From: Hyphococcus sp. | GTDB lineage: Bacteria; Pseudomonadota; Alphaproteobacteria; Caulobacterales; Parvularculaceae | Direction: 5' to 3' | Assembly: GCA_028289605.1 (NCBI GenBank) | Contig: JANQON010000017.1 | Coordinates: 62,001 to 126,000, forward strand | Length of the DNA stretch: 64,000 nt | Shown: positions 1-7,787 of the stretch, in pieces | How positions within the stretch are numbered: position 1 is the stretch's first letter | Layout of the letters: every line of letters starts with the position of its first letter | Position numbers and translations under genes: made by a program | Notes under the pieces: generated by a model | The model's input: only the letters and a program-made list of their open reading frames with translations | Databases searched by the model: none | Told to the model about the DNA's origin: nothing

Positions 1-1
1 G

Positions 2-130
2 CAGGCGCGACGAACGTTGTCCGCCAAACTGCTCGCAGGCTATTTCGGGTTGCGCGTACTGGTGAGGGCGAATGTGGACGGCGCCACATTGGTCGCGGCG
101 GCTGAGGCGCTGCTCTCGGAGATAGAATAG
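2..130 (+). CDS. C-terminal fragment of a probable TetR-family transcriptional regulator (5' end outside window)
   Basis: A reading frame is open from the left edge to the TAG at 128-130 and encodes the last 42 residues of a protein. The pattern of a small-residue/Leu-rich helix (LLAGYFGLRVLVRAN), then an acidic-alanine helix ending SEIE, resembles the ligand-binding C-terminal domain of TetR regulators. The DNA-binding half is off the window, so the family call is an inference from a short piece. The gene ends directly in front of a strong hairpin that would terminate it. Confidence 0.5.
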   Translation, partial: QARRTLSAKLLAGYFGLRVLVRANVDGATLVAAAEALLSEIE

Positions 131-132
131 CA

Positions 133-169
133 AAAGGCCGCCGGCAAGATACGCATGCCGGCGGCCTTT
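133..169. terminator. Bidirectional intrinsic terminator
   Basis: A perfect 14-bp inverted repeat (133-146 with 156-169) with a 9-nt loop has A-runs on the left arm and T-runs on the right arm. It lies between two genes that converge on it (ends at 130 and 186) and can serve both. Confidence 0.85.
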
Positions 170-185
170 ACTACGCTACGCTACA

Positions 186-674
186 TTACGAATAGACGTT
201 GATGCGCGCGCGCCGAGAGCATCCGCGATTGGCGATTCGATACATCCGACGTTCGGAAACGTAACGCGCTTCCGGGCCGCGCGCGGTGACCGTGCACACC
301 AGTCGAGGTCCGCGGCGCGTACGAATGACTTCTTCGACAAGGACAATGCGGGCGCGAAACCGCGTATCGTAAACCTCGCGATTGACGATTCGCGCGCGCG
401 GGCCGCGATAGCCGTTGCGGCGACCGTAATAGCGATTTCGGCGGTCATAGCGATCGTAGTAGCGATCGTCGCCGAATGTGACCGAGAATCTGACCCCTGA
501 ATCGCGATGGCGGCGATCATAGTTATAGTCATAGTCGTCATAGTGTTCCGCATGATGGGACCGGTGGTCGCGGCCCTTTTCGCTATCGGCGGGTTTCTTT
601 GCGTGGGCGGCCGTGACGCTCATTGCGGCGACGCCCAGAAAGCCGGCGATAATCGCTTTCAACTTGCTTTTCAT
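186..674 (-). CDS. Secreted Arg/Tyr/Asp-rich hypothetical protein
   Basis: 162 residues. The N-terminus is a clear Sec signal peptide (basic MKSKLK, hydrophobic core, cleavage after AHA near residue 25). The mature part starts with a His/Asp/Tyr-rich stretch (about 35-60), then a RYDRRNRYYGRRNGYRG-type segment, then a more ordinary C-terminal half with two Cys. This looks like a small periplasmic or surface protein of extreme composition. The His/Asp part could bind metal, but no known family was recognised. A purine-rich ribosome site (GGAGGAC on the minus strand) precedes the ATG at 674. Confidence 0.75.
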   Translation of the reverse strand: MKSKLKAIIAGFLGVAAMSVTAAHAKKPADSEKGRDHRSHHAEHYDDYDYNYDRRHRDSGVRFSVTFGDDRYYDRYDRRNRYYGRRNGYRGPRARIVNREVYDTRFRARIVLVEEVIRTRRGPRLVCTVTARGPEARYVSERRMYRIANRGCSRRARINVYS

Positions 675-852
675 GTTGGTCCTCCGTGTCGTCCCAGCCG
701 GATTTCGATGACATGGAAGCTAAAAGCGCATTGGGGCCATATTGGCGCGAAAACGAGCCCAAAAGCTGCCCAATTTATGATCGCGAACACAGCTTCGAGA
801 GATTTGCGGAGATATTTGCGAAACAATGCGAAATCGGATTACTTATAGCGTC

Positions 853-1338
853 ATGTCGCAAGCAGAAACGATTTCTCCGCAGACGCGCGCCCATACAGCC
901 GACGAAAGCGTTGTCGATCGCGAATCCTGCGGGATGGCGCGCGCGACTGAACTGATCGGCGATCGCTGGACGATGTTGATACTGCGCGAGGCGCTTTTCG
1001 GCGTGACCCGGTTTGACGACATTCAAAAGAATCTGAACTGCCCGCGAACGATTTTGTCAGGTCGTCTCAAGCGGTTGGTGGCGACCGGCGTGTTGACCCG
1101 ACGGTCCTATAAGGAACCGGGCCAGAGAACCCGCTCGCAATACGTATTGACGATGAAGGGGGTCGATCTCGCGCTGCCGATGATCGCGTTAATGCAATGG
1201 GGCGACAAATACTGCCTGGACGGCGGACCCGCTGCGGAAATCGTTGAACGACGCACCGGTGCGCCTTGTCGCGTCAGTCTCGTCAATGGAAGCGGCGCGC
1301 CCATCGGCGTCGGCGAAACAACCCTTCGAAAAGCGTAA
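853..1338 (+). CDS. HxlR-family winged-helix transcriptional regulator
   Basis: The product has about 161 residues. The HxlR signature is visible: a Cys near the start (ESCGMARATELIGDRWTML), then ILREALFGVTRFDDIQ, the recognition-helix segment RTILSGRLKRL and the wing with YVLTMKG. HxlR proteins are dimeric winged-helix factors, often sensing reactive or thiol-modifying compounds. The C-terminal extension (about 40 residues after the DNA-binding domain) is common in longer members. An upstream in-frame ATG at 826 would add nine residues; neither start has a clear Shine-Dalgarno. thiD starts 22 nt downstream, so the two are probably cotranscribed. Confidence 0.85.
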   Translation: MSQAETISPQTRAHTADESVVDRESCGMARATELIGDRWTMLILREALFGVTRFDDIQKNLNCPRTILSGRLKRLVATGVLTRRSYKEPGQRTRSQYVLTMKGVDLALPMIALMQWGDKYCLDGGPAAEIVERRTGAPCRVSLVNGSGAPIGVGETTLRKA

Positions 1339-1360
1339 TAATTCTGATAGCAAGGCGGCC

Positions 1361-2164
1361 ATGAAAGGTCGCGTTCTGATTATCGCAGGTTCCGATCCGT
1401 CCGGCGGCGCCGGGATCCAGGCGGACATAAAAACTGTGACGGCGCTCGGCGGCTACGCGGCGACCGCGATCACAGCCCTGACGGTGCAAAACACCCGGGG
1501 CGTCGGCGCAATCTATCCTGTTCCGTTAGATATCATCACACAGCAGATCGATGCAGTCCTGAGCGATATTGGGGCGGACGTCGTAAAGATCGGGATGGTC
1601 GGCGAACCCGACGTCGTCGACATGCTGGCGACCACGCTGTCCCCGACAGCAAATGCGACCCCCGTCATTCTCGACCCGGTGCTTGTCGCCACCAGCGGCG
1701 ATGCGCTCGCCGGCGAGGGGGTCGGCGCCGCGATTGCGGAAAAACTCGTCCCGCTGGCCGCCGTCGTCACCCCCAACACCAATGAGGCGACGGCGCTGAC
1801 CGGCGTGTCTATTGAGTCCCGCGACGACATGGCCGCCGCAGGGGAGGTGCTGCTGCGCCGGGGCGCGCGCGCCGCGCTCGTTACCGGCGGTCACCTGCCG
1901 GGCGACAACGTGGTCGACGTGCTCGTGAGCGATGAAGGCGTGGCGCGATTTGAGAACCCGCGCATCAATACGACGTCCACGCATGGAACGGGATGCACGC
2001 TTGCAAGCGCGGTCGCCGTCGGGCTGGCTCAGGGCCTTTCCGTCGCCGATGCGGTTGCGCGCGCGGTTCGGTTCGTTCACGCCGCGATTGCGACGGCGCC
2101 GGGTCTCGGCGCGGGCGCCGGTCCGTTAAATCATGCGCATATGATTGCGCCGCCGCGCCGCTGA
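1361..2164 (+). CDS. thiD: Hydroxymethylpyrimidine/phosphomethylpyrimidine kinase
   Basis: This is the ribokinase-fold enzyme that phosphorylates HMP and then HMP-P to HMP-PP in thiamine biosynthesis. 267 residues, the normal family length. It starts MKGRVLIIAGSDPSGGAGIQ, the classic ThiD N-terminus, continues with GGYAATAITALTVQNT, and has TPNTNEA and the anion-hole HGTGCTLASA near the C-terminus. The frame is open further upstream, but the homologous start is the ATG at 1361, just after the HxlR gene. The window also carries thiC behind a TPP riboswitch, but no riboswitch was seen in front of thiD itself. Confidence 0.95.
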   Translation: MKGRVLIIAGSDPSGGAGIQADIKTVTALGGYAATAITALTVQNTRGVGAIYPVPLDIITQQIDAVLSDIGADVVKIGMVGEPDVVDMLATTLSPTANATPVILDPVLVATSGDALAGEGVGAAIAEKLVPLAAVVTPNTNEATALTGVSIESRDDMAAAGEVLLRRGARAALVTGGHLPGDNVVDVLVSDEGVARFENPRINTTSTHGTGCTLASAVAVGLAQGLSVADAVARAVRFVHAAIATAPGLGAGAGPLNHAHMIAPPRR

Positions 2165-2255
2165 CGCCAGTGCTCCTATCAACAAGCCGAACAAATCTGG
2201 TTTGTCAGCGCGTCCAGCTCTGGAATAAGAGCGCAAGCCATGACAGGAGCCGCCC

Positions 2256-3146
2256 ATGCCCGCATACGCCTTTGAGACATACGACGTTTTCACCGATGAG
2301 ACATTCGCAGGCAATCCCCTTGCCGTGATCATGGACGCGCGCGGGCTCGACGGCGACGCCATGTTGCGCATCACCAGGGAATTCAATCTCTCCGAAACGA
2401 CGTTCGTGTTGCCGGCGCAGTCCGCCGAGAATGAGGCTCGCGTGCGCATTTTCACACCCGGCTTTGAAATGCCCTTCGCCGGCCATCCGACTGTGGGAAC
2501 TGCGATTGCGCTTGCCGAAGCAAGAGGACTTGACGGCGATATCGTCCTTGAGCTGAACGCCGGTTTGTTTCCGGTATCAATTGAACAACGTGACGGTTCT
2601 TACTTTGCCGAGTTCTTGAACCCGAACCTACCCGCCGAGGCCGGCGACGCGCCGTCCGCCGTCGAGCTGGACGCGGCGCTGTCCCTGCCGCCCGGCGAAA
2701 TCGAAAACGGGGGCTCCAAACCGCGCCTGATCGGCTCCGGCGGCGTTGACTATGTCTATGCGCGCGCGCCGTTATCGGCTGTTAGGTCCGCTTGCGTGAA
2801 CAGCGCCGCCTTTGAAGCGTTGGGACTGGACAGCGCCGTCGGCGTCTATCTCTATGCGGTCGGCGGCGAAGCGAAAGACGCCGCCTATCACGCACGGATG
2901 TTTGCGCCGAATGCGGGTATCTTAGAAGATCCGGCAACGGGATCCGCCGCTGCGTCCCTGCCGGCGCACGTCGCGGCGAGCGAAGCAGTGGATGACGGCG
3001 AGCATCGATGGATTGTGGAGCAAGGGTTCGAAATGGGCCGGCCGAGCCGGATTCACGCCCGCGCCGACATCAAGAATGGAAACGTGACCGCTGTTCGCAT
3101 CGGCGGCCATGCCGTCCGCGTGCAGCGGGGCGAGGTTTTTGTCTGA
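2256..3146 (+). CDS. PhzF-family isomerase/epimerase-like protein
   Basis: 296 residues with the diaminopimelate-epimerase-like double-barrel fold. Visible motifs are FAGNPLAV near residue 20, the catalytic-glutamate segment NLSETTFV (Glu about 45), the GFEMPFAGHPTVGTA loop and the C-terminal ILEDPATGSAAAS phosphate/carboxylate-binding loop. PhzF proper makes phenazines, but most chromosomal homologues, like this one without other phenazine genes nearby, have no assigned substrate. A good ribosome site (GACAGGAG) precedes the ATG. It converges with the EamA transporter gene with only 3 nt between the stops. Confidence 0.9.
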   Translation: MPAYAFETYDVFTDETFAGNPLAVIMDARGLDGDAMLRITREFNLSETTFVLPAQSAENEARVRIFTPGFEMPFAGHPTVGTAIALAEARGLDGDIVLELNAGLFPVSIEQRDGSYFAEFLNPNLPAEAGDAPSAVELDAALSLPPGEIENGGSKPRLIGSGGVDYVYARAPLSAVRSACVNSAAFEALGLDSAVGVYLYAVGGEAKDAAYHARMFAPNAGILEDPATGSAAASLPAHVAASEAVDDGEHRWIVEQGFEMGRPSRIHARADIKNGNVTAVRIGGHAVRVQRGEVFV

Positions 3147-3149
3147 GAG

Positions 3150-4124
3150 TCAGGTGCGTTCGTCAGCGCTTTGGCCGGCATGGCCCGACAGATTGTTTGA
3201 CTTTCGCGGCGTGCGCTGACTGACGGCGACGCCGACCAGGATGACAACCAGCGCGATGAGCGCGTTGGCGCCGAGGCGTTCGCCGAAGAGTAACGCGCCC
3301 ATGCCCACGGCCCACAGGGGCGTCAAATAGTTGGCGAACGCCATGAAGCCGGCGCCGACGCGCTGGATCAGGATGATCAACAAGACGCCGCCGAGGCCGG
3401 TGGGTCCGAGGCCGAGACCGATGACATTAACGACGCCGGCGAGGGTCCAATCCTCCACCCGCCAATCGGTGAAAAACAAGACCGGCGTCGACAAAATCGC
3501 GGCCGGGATCAACGTCGCGGCGGCGAAGGCGCGCGGACGGATAGGGGGCGCCATGCGCGTGATGACGGCGGCGGCGGCGTAGCCCAGCGTCGCCAGAAGC
3601 AGCGCCAGTTGCGCCGCCAGGCTGGATGTCGCCGCCTCGCCGAGCACGGCCGGACCGATCAGAATGACAACGCCGGCAAAGCCGAGGGCGAAGCCGACAA
3701 TCTTCTGACGGTTCAGGCTCTCGCCGGCGAAGAGAAAGGCGAGAAACACCGTCCAGATCGGCATGAACGCCATGTAAATGCCGGCGAGCCCGCTATCGAT
3801 GAATTGCTGCGCCCACGGAAATATTAAAAACGGGCCCACATAGCCGATGACGCTGATGGCGAGGATCCAAAGCCATTCCTGATTGATCGGGCGCTGTGAC
3901 TGCGGATCGGACAGTGATGGAAGCTTTCTCCCGGCATGGCGCATGACGGCGTAAAGAAAGATCGCGCCGATCCATAATCGTCCCACCGTGATGACAGCCG
4001 GCGGGACTGATTCGACGGCGCCGCGGATCATGGCAAAGGACGAGCCGCCGACCGCAACGATCGCGGCGAACAACAACCAGTCAAACAGGGTCGGTGCGGT
4101 CTCTCGCCGCTCAGGCGCAGGCAT
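3150..4124 (-). CDS. EamA-family (DMT superfamily) transporter
   Basis: 324 residues, almost entirely hydrophobic, with about ten membrane helices arranged as two EamA repeats. The first repeat starts LFAAIVAVGGSSFAMIRG; the second contains TLGYAAAAVITR and ends LFGERLGANALIALVVILVGV. These transporters usually export metabolites or amino acids from the cytoplasm; the substrate cannot be read from sequence. The gene stands alone on the minus strand, divergent from serC. Confidence 0.9.
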   Translation of the reverse strand: MPAPERRETAPTLFDWLLFAAIVAVGGSSFAMIRGAVESVPPAVITVGRLWIGAIFLYAVMRHAGRKLPSLSDPQSQRPINQEWLWILAISVIGYVGPFLIFPWAQQFIDSGLAGIYMAFMPIWTVFLAFLFAGESLNRQKIVGFALGFAGVVILIGPAVLGEAATSSLAAQLALLLATLGYAAAAVITRMAPPIRPRAFAAATLIPAAILSTPVLFFTDWRVEDWTLAGVVNVIGLGLGPTGLGGVLLIILIQRVGAGFMAFANYLTPLWAVGMGALLFGERLGANALIALVVILVGVAVSQRTPRKSNNLSGHAGQSADERT

Positions 4125-4204
4125 GGGAAGGCGCTATCTGTGCGCGTTCCGCGGCGCAAGCCAAAAAATCTTATTGCGTTGCAAAAAAATTTTCATTGAC
4201 CCTT

Positions 4205-4278
4205 AACCGGCTTTGCGCGAATAAGGCTGCGGGCCACGCCTCCCCAACGGGGCGCGACCCATCTGAGAGGATGGGAGA
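4205..4278 (+). promoter_or_regulatory. Candidate serC leader RNA motif
   Basis: Just before serC the sequence can form two stacked hairpins. One is CGCCTCC/GGGGCG around 4238-4254, enclosed by GGG (4231) and CCC (4258). The other is CCATC/GGATGG at 4259-4274, whose 3' arm contains the ribosome site. Alphaproteobacterial serC genes are known to carry a conserved leader (the serC motif), and position and shape agree with it. Identification is from memory of the motif, not from a covariance-model search. Confidence 0.55.
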
Positions 4279-4283
4279 AAAAC

Positions 4284-5441
4284 ATGACCTCAACGAAACC
4301 CGCGCTTCCCGCGCGGCCGCACTTTTCGTCCGGACCCTGCGCTAAGCGCCCGGACTGGAACCCCAAAAATTTTAACACCGACACGCTCGGTCGCTCGCAT
4401 CGATCGAAGGTCGGCAAGGCGCGCCTGAAAGAAGCGATTGACCGAACGCGCGCATTGCTCGGCGTTCCTGACGACTATCGTATCGGCATCGTGCCGGCGT
4501 CCGACACCGGCGCGGTCGAAATGGCGATGTGGTCCATGCTGGGCGCCCGGCCTGTCGACATGCTGGCCTGGGAAAGCTTCGGGCAGGGCTGGGTGACCGA
4601 CGCGGTCAAGCAGCTCGATCTCGACGCGACCGTGCTGAGCGCGCCCTATGGCGAGATTTCAGACCTTTCAGCGGTCGACCCTTCCCACGACGTCGTTTTC
4701 ACCTGGAACGGAACGACATCCGGCGTGCGCGTTCCGGACGCGGACTGGATCAGCGCAGACCGCGAAGGAATCGTTATCTGCGATGCGACCTCGGCGATAT
4801 TCGCCCAGGGGCTCGACTGGCCGAAGCTCGATGTCGTCACCTATTCCTGGCAAAAGGTGCTTGGCGGCGAAGGCGGGCACGGCGTCCTCATTTTGTCGCC
4901 GCGCGCCGCGGAGCGTCTCGAAACCTTTGTCCCGCCGCGTCCCTTGCCGAAAATCTTCAGGCTGACCAAGGCTGGCAAACTGATCGAAGGCGTCTTCGAC
5001 GGCGCGACGATCAACACGCCGTCCATGCTATGCGTTGAAGACTATATCGACGCGCTCGCCTGGGCCGAAAGCCTCGGCGGTCTTGAAGCGCTGCACGCCC
5101 GCGCTGACGCCAACGCCGCCGCGCTGTCCGCCTGGGCGGCGCAAACGGATTGGATCGACCATCTCGCCGTCGATCCTGCGACGCGGTCGAACACCTCGGC
5201 CTGCCTAAAAATCGTCGACGGCGCCTTTGCGGCGTTGGAGGAGGAGGCGCAAAAGGCGTTCGTCAAAAAAATGGCGTCGCTGCTGGAGGCGGAAGGCGCC
5301 GCCTTTGATATCGCCGGTTATCGCGACGCCCCGCCCGGGCTGCGTATCTGGTGCGGCGCCACCGTGGACGTCGCCGATATCGAAGCCCTGGGGCCGTGGC
5401 TCGACTGGGCGTTCGCACAAACGAAATCATCAATCAGCTAA
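4284..5441 (+). CDS. serC: Phosphoserine aminotransferase
   Basis: PLP enzyme that converts 3-phosphohydroxypyruvate and glutamate to phosphoserine, the second step of serine synthesis. 385 residues, matching the alphaproteobacterial SerC subgroup. The N-terminus has [11 protein letters not shown] and LGRSHRS; the middle has [13 protein letters not shown] and CDATSAIF. The Schiff-base lysine lies in [15 protein letters not shown]-like context ([10 protein letters not shown], about residue 195). The ribosome site lies in the 3' arm of a leader hairpin, which suggests translational control. serA follows 123 nt downstream. Confidence 0.95.
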   Translation: MTSTKPALPARPHFSSGPCAKRPDWNPKNFNTDTLGRSHRSKVGKARLKEAIDRTRALLGVPDDYRIGIVPASDTGAVEMAMWSMLGARPVDMLAWESFGQGWVTDAVKQLDLDATVLSAPYGEISDLSAVDPSHDVVFTWNGTTSGVRVPDADWISADREGIVICDATSAIFAQGLDWPKLDVVTYSWQKVLGGEGGHGVLILSPRAAERLETFVPPRPLPKIFRLTKAGKLIEGVFDGATINTPSMLCVEDYIDALAWAESLGGLEALHARADANAAALSAWAAQTDWIDHLAVDPATRSNTSACLKIVDGAFAALEEEAQKAFVKKMASLLEAEGAAFDIAGYRDAPPGLRIWCGATVDVADIEALGPWLDWAFAQTKSSIS

Positions 5442-5512
5442 CGGATTAAACCGCCGCTTACCAGGCCGAGGCCGGGACTTGCGCAGCCATTGGCAAGACT
5501 TTGCTGATCAAG

Positions 5513-5532
5513 ATCCCGGCTTTCGCCGGGAT
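5513..5532. repeat. Short REP-like palindrome between serC and serA
   Basis: ATCCCGGC (5513-5520) and GCCGGGAT (5525-5532) form a perfect 8-bp stem with a TTTC loop. Such CCCGG-TTTC-CCGGG palindromes are dispersed in many alphaproteobacterial genomes. Only one clear copy was noticed here, so its repeat nature is assumed. Confidence 0.45.
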
Positions 5533-5564
5533 GAGCGGAGACCAAGCCGAAAAGGAATACACCA

Positions 5565-7145
5565 ATGCCCAAAGTACTCATTTCTGACAAACTCAGCGAA
5601 ACCGCCGTCAACATCTTCAAAGAACGCGGCGTTGATGTCGACTATCAGCCGGACCTCGGCAAGGATAAAGACAAGCTTCATGCGATCATCGGAAAGTATG
5701 ACGGTTTGGCCGTGCGGTCGGCGACCAAGGCGACGCCGAAGATCATTGATGCGGCGACAAACCTAAAGGTGATCGGCCGCGCCGGCATTGGCGTTGATAA
5801 CATCGACATCCCGGCGGCGACAGCCGCCGGCGTCGTCGTGATGAACACGCCCTACGGCAACGCGATCACCACGGCGGAACACGCGATCGCCATGATGTTT
5901 GCACTCGTTCGCAAAATTCCGCAGGCGAACGAATCAACCCATGCCGGCAAATGGGAAAAGTCCGCCTTTATGGGCGCGGAAGTGTTCGGCAAGACGCTGG
6001 GCGTCATCGGTTGCGGCAATATCGGATCTATCGTCGCCGACCGCGCCGTCGGCCTAAAAATGCGGGTCATCGCGTTCGATCCGTTCCTGACGGAAGAACG
6101 TGCGATCGAGTTGGGCGTTGAGAAGGTCGACCTGGAAACGCTGTTGTCCCGGGCCGATATTGTCACGCTGCACACGCCGCTGACGGATCAGACGCGCAAT
6201 ATTCTGAGCGCCGAGGCGCTTGCGCAATTAAAGCCGACTGCATTTCTCGTGAACTGCGCACGCGGCGGCCTTGTTGATGAAGGCGCATTGAAAGACGCGC
6301 TTGACGAAGAGCGCCTCGCCGGCGCCGCGCTCGACGTTTACGAAACGGAACCGGCGACCGACCATCCGCTTTTTGGCCATCCGAGGGTCGTGGCGACGCC
6401 GCATCTGGGCGCCTCGACACGTGAAGCGCAGGAAAACGTCGCCATCCAGATCGCCGAACAGATGGCGGAGTACCTCACCCGCGGCGCAGTCTCGAATGCG
6501 CTCAACAGTCCTTCCGTTACGGCGGAAGAAGCGCCGCGCCTTAAACCCTTCATTGCGCTGGCCGAAAAGCTCGGCGCGTTCGCCGGCCAACTTTCCGAAA
6601 GCGCGGTCAAGGAAATTGAGATCTCTTATGAAGGCGACGTTGCAAATCTGAATACGAAGCCGCTGACTTCCGCAGCGGTGGCCGGCGTTTTGAAGCCGAT
6701 GTTGTCGGAGGTAAACGTGGTGAGCGCCCCGGTCATCGCCAAAGAACGGGGCGTTTCAATCACCGAGACCTTCAACGATGATGCCGACGCTTATGACAGC
6801 CTCATCCGCTTGCGCATTGTCACCGAGAAGCAAGACCGCTCGGTTTCCGGCACCGTCTTCGGCAGGGAGCCGCGCATTGTCGATATCAAGGGCGTTGGCA
6901 TGGAGGCGGGTTTTGCGCCGCATATGCTCTACACGACTAACGACGACAAACCCGGCTTTATCGGGGCGCTCGGCGCAGCGCTGGGGGAGGCGAAAGTCAA
7001 CATCGCGACGTTCAACCTTGGCAGATCGGCGCCGGGCGAGCAGGCGATCGCCCTTCTGGCCGTTGACGAAGAGATCGGGGACGACGTCTTGTCGTCGGTG
7101 CGGGCGCTGCCCCATGTGCAACAAGCCAAAGCGCTTGCGTTTTAG
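5565..7145 (+). CDS. serA: D-3-phosphoglycerate dehydrogenase
   Basis: First enzyme of serine synthesis, oxidising 3-phosphoglycerate with NAD. 526 residues, the long form with an allosteric substrate-binding domain and a C-terminal ACT domain. The NAD site GVIGCGNIGSIVADRA is near residue 145. The catalytic residues are in NCARGG (Arg), YETEPATDHPLF (Glu) and TPHLGASTREAQ (His). The last 80 residues (HMLYTTNDDKPGFIGALG to the end) are the ACT domain. Together with serC it forms the serine pathway block. Confidence 0.97.
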   Translation: MPKVLISDKLSETAVNIFKERGVDVDYQPDLGKDKDKLHAIIGKYDGLAVRSATKATPKIIDAATNLKVIGRAGIGVDNIDIPAATAAGVVVMNTPYGNAITTAEHAIAMMFALVRKIPQANESTHAGKWEKSAFMGAEVFGKTLGVIGCGNIGSIVADRAVGLKMRVIAFDPFLTEERAIELGVEKVDLETLLSRADIVTLHTPLTDQTRNILSAEALAQLKPTAFLVNCARGGLVDEGALKDALDEERLAGAALDVYETEPATDHPLFGHPRVVATPHLGASTREAQENVAIQIAEQMAEYLTRGAVSNALNSPSVTAEEAPRLKPFIALAEKLGAFAGQLSESAVKEIEISYEGDVANLNTKPLTSAAVAGVLKPMLSEVNVVSAPVIAKERGVSITETFNDDADAYDSLIRLRIVTEKQDRSVSGTVFGREPRIVDIKGVGMEAGFAPHMLYTTNDDKPGFIGALGAALGEAKVNIATFNLGRSAPGEQAIALLAVDEEIGDDVLSSVRALPHVQQAKALAF

Positions 7146-7159
7146 GAAGAATGGCTTGG

Positions 7160-7178
7160 CGGCGCGTTTAGCGCGCCG
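7160..7178. terminator. GC hairpin after serA
   Basis: CGGCGCG (7160-7166) pairs with CGCGCCG (7172-7178) around a 5-nt loop. It lies in the 45-nt gap between the convergent serA and the hypothetical gene ending at 7191. There is no T-run, so it is at best a weak or factor-assisted terminator. Confidence 0.35.
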
Positions 7179-7190
7179 TCCGTTGGTCAC

Positions 7191-7703
7191 TTATTCGCTA
7201 CGCTTGGTATAGATCCCCGTGAACCAGTCGTCCCATTCTTCCGTTTCCGGATTGTATTGCTGGAAATACTGAGTAACGGTTCCGTCGTCTTCCGGCGTCC
7301 ATGTGCCGCGGAAGGGAAACTTGGTTCCGTTGCGATAGTGAATGTCGCCTTCCAACACCATGGCGCCGACGTCGTTAAGGCCGCCGGCGTAATCGATGGT
7401 GGCGCCGCCGGAGACCCAAACCTGGCGCCATTTTTCCGCGCCGGGATCATAGAAGTTGTAACTCTGACCGGTACTGCCGGCGACATTCGTCCACTCTTCG
7501 AGGACGAGACAGCCGTTTTCTTGTGATGAGATGACGTTGACCCCGGCGGCATTTCCGGCCGTGTCAGCGACATCCCAGGTTCCGAGCCAGAAATCAAATG
7601 CGCGATAGATCTCTTCCTGACAAGGCGGCGGAGCCGTTTGGGTCGCGGCCGGGACCGCCGCGAGTGAGAAAAAGGCGGCGGCGCAAGCGAATTTGGCGGA
7701 CAT
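7191..7703 (-). CDS. Exported hypothetical protein, DUF1579-like
   Basis: 170 residues from the ATG at 7703, chosen because GGGAGGAG lies just upstream; the frame is open 13 codons further. The first 20 or so residues form a signal peptide (MSAKFACAAAFFSLAAVPAA). The mature part begins with FDFWLGTWDV, typical of lipocalin-like DUF1579 or heme-binding-like beta-barrels. Repeated tryptophan-rich strands follow (EWTNVAGS, KWRQVWVSGG, FRGTWTPEDDG). Its function is unknown; it probably acts in the periplasm. Confidence 0.75.
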   Translation of the reverse strand: MSAKFACAAAFFSLAAVPAATQTAPPPCQEEIYRAFDFWLGTWDVADTAGNAAGVNVISSQENGCLVLEEWTNVAGSTGQSYNFYDPGAEKWRQVWVSGGATIDYAGGLNDVGAMVLEGDIHYRNGTKFPFRGTWTPEDDGTVTQYFQQYNPETEEWDDWFTGIYTKRSE

Positions 7704-7787
7704 AGCACTCCTCCCGGATTCATAGCCTTCGGCTTTTGTCATAGGACAATGACAATTCCAAACGCCTCAAGCGCCGCCAATCGCCCT

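Noticed and set aside
2256-3146. Phenazine biosynthesis gene
   Set aside because: PhzF-fold only; no other phenazine genes nearby, so a phenazine role is not supported.
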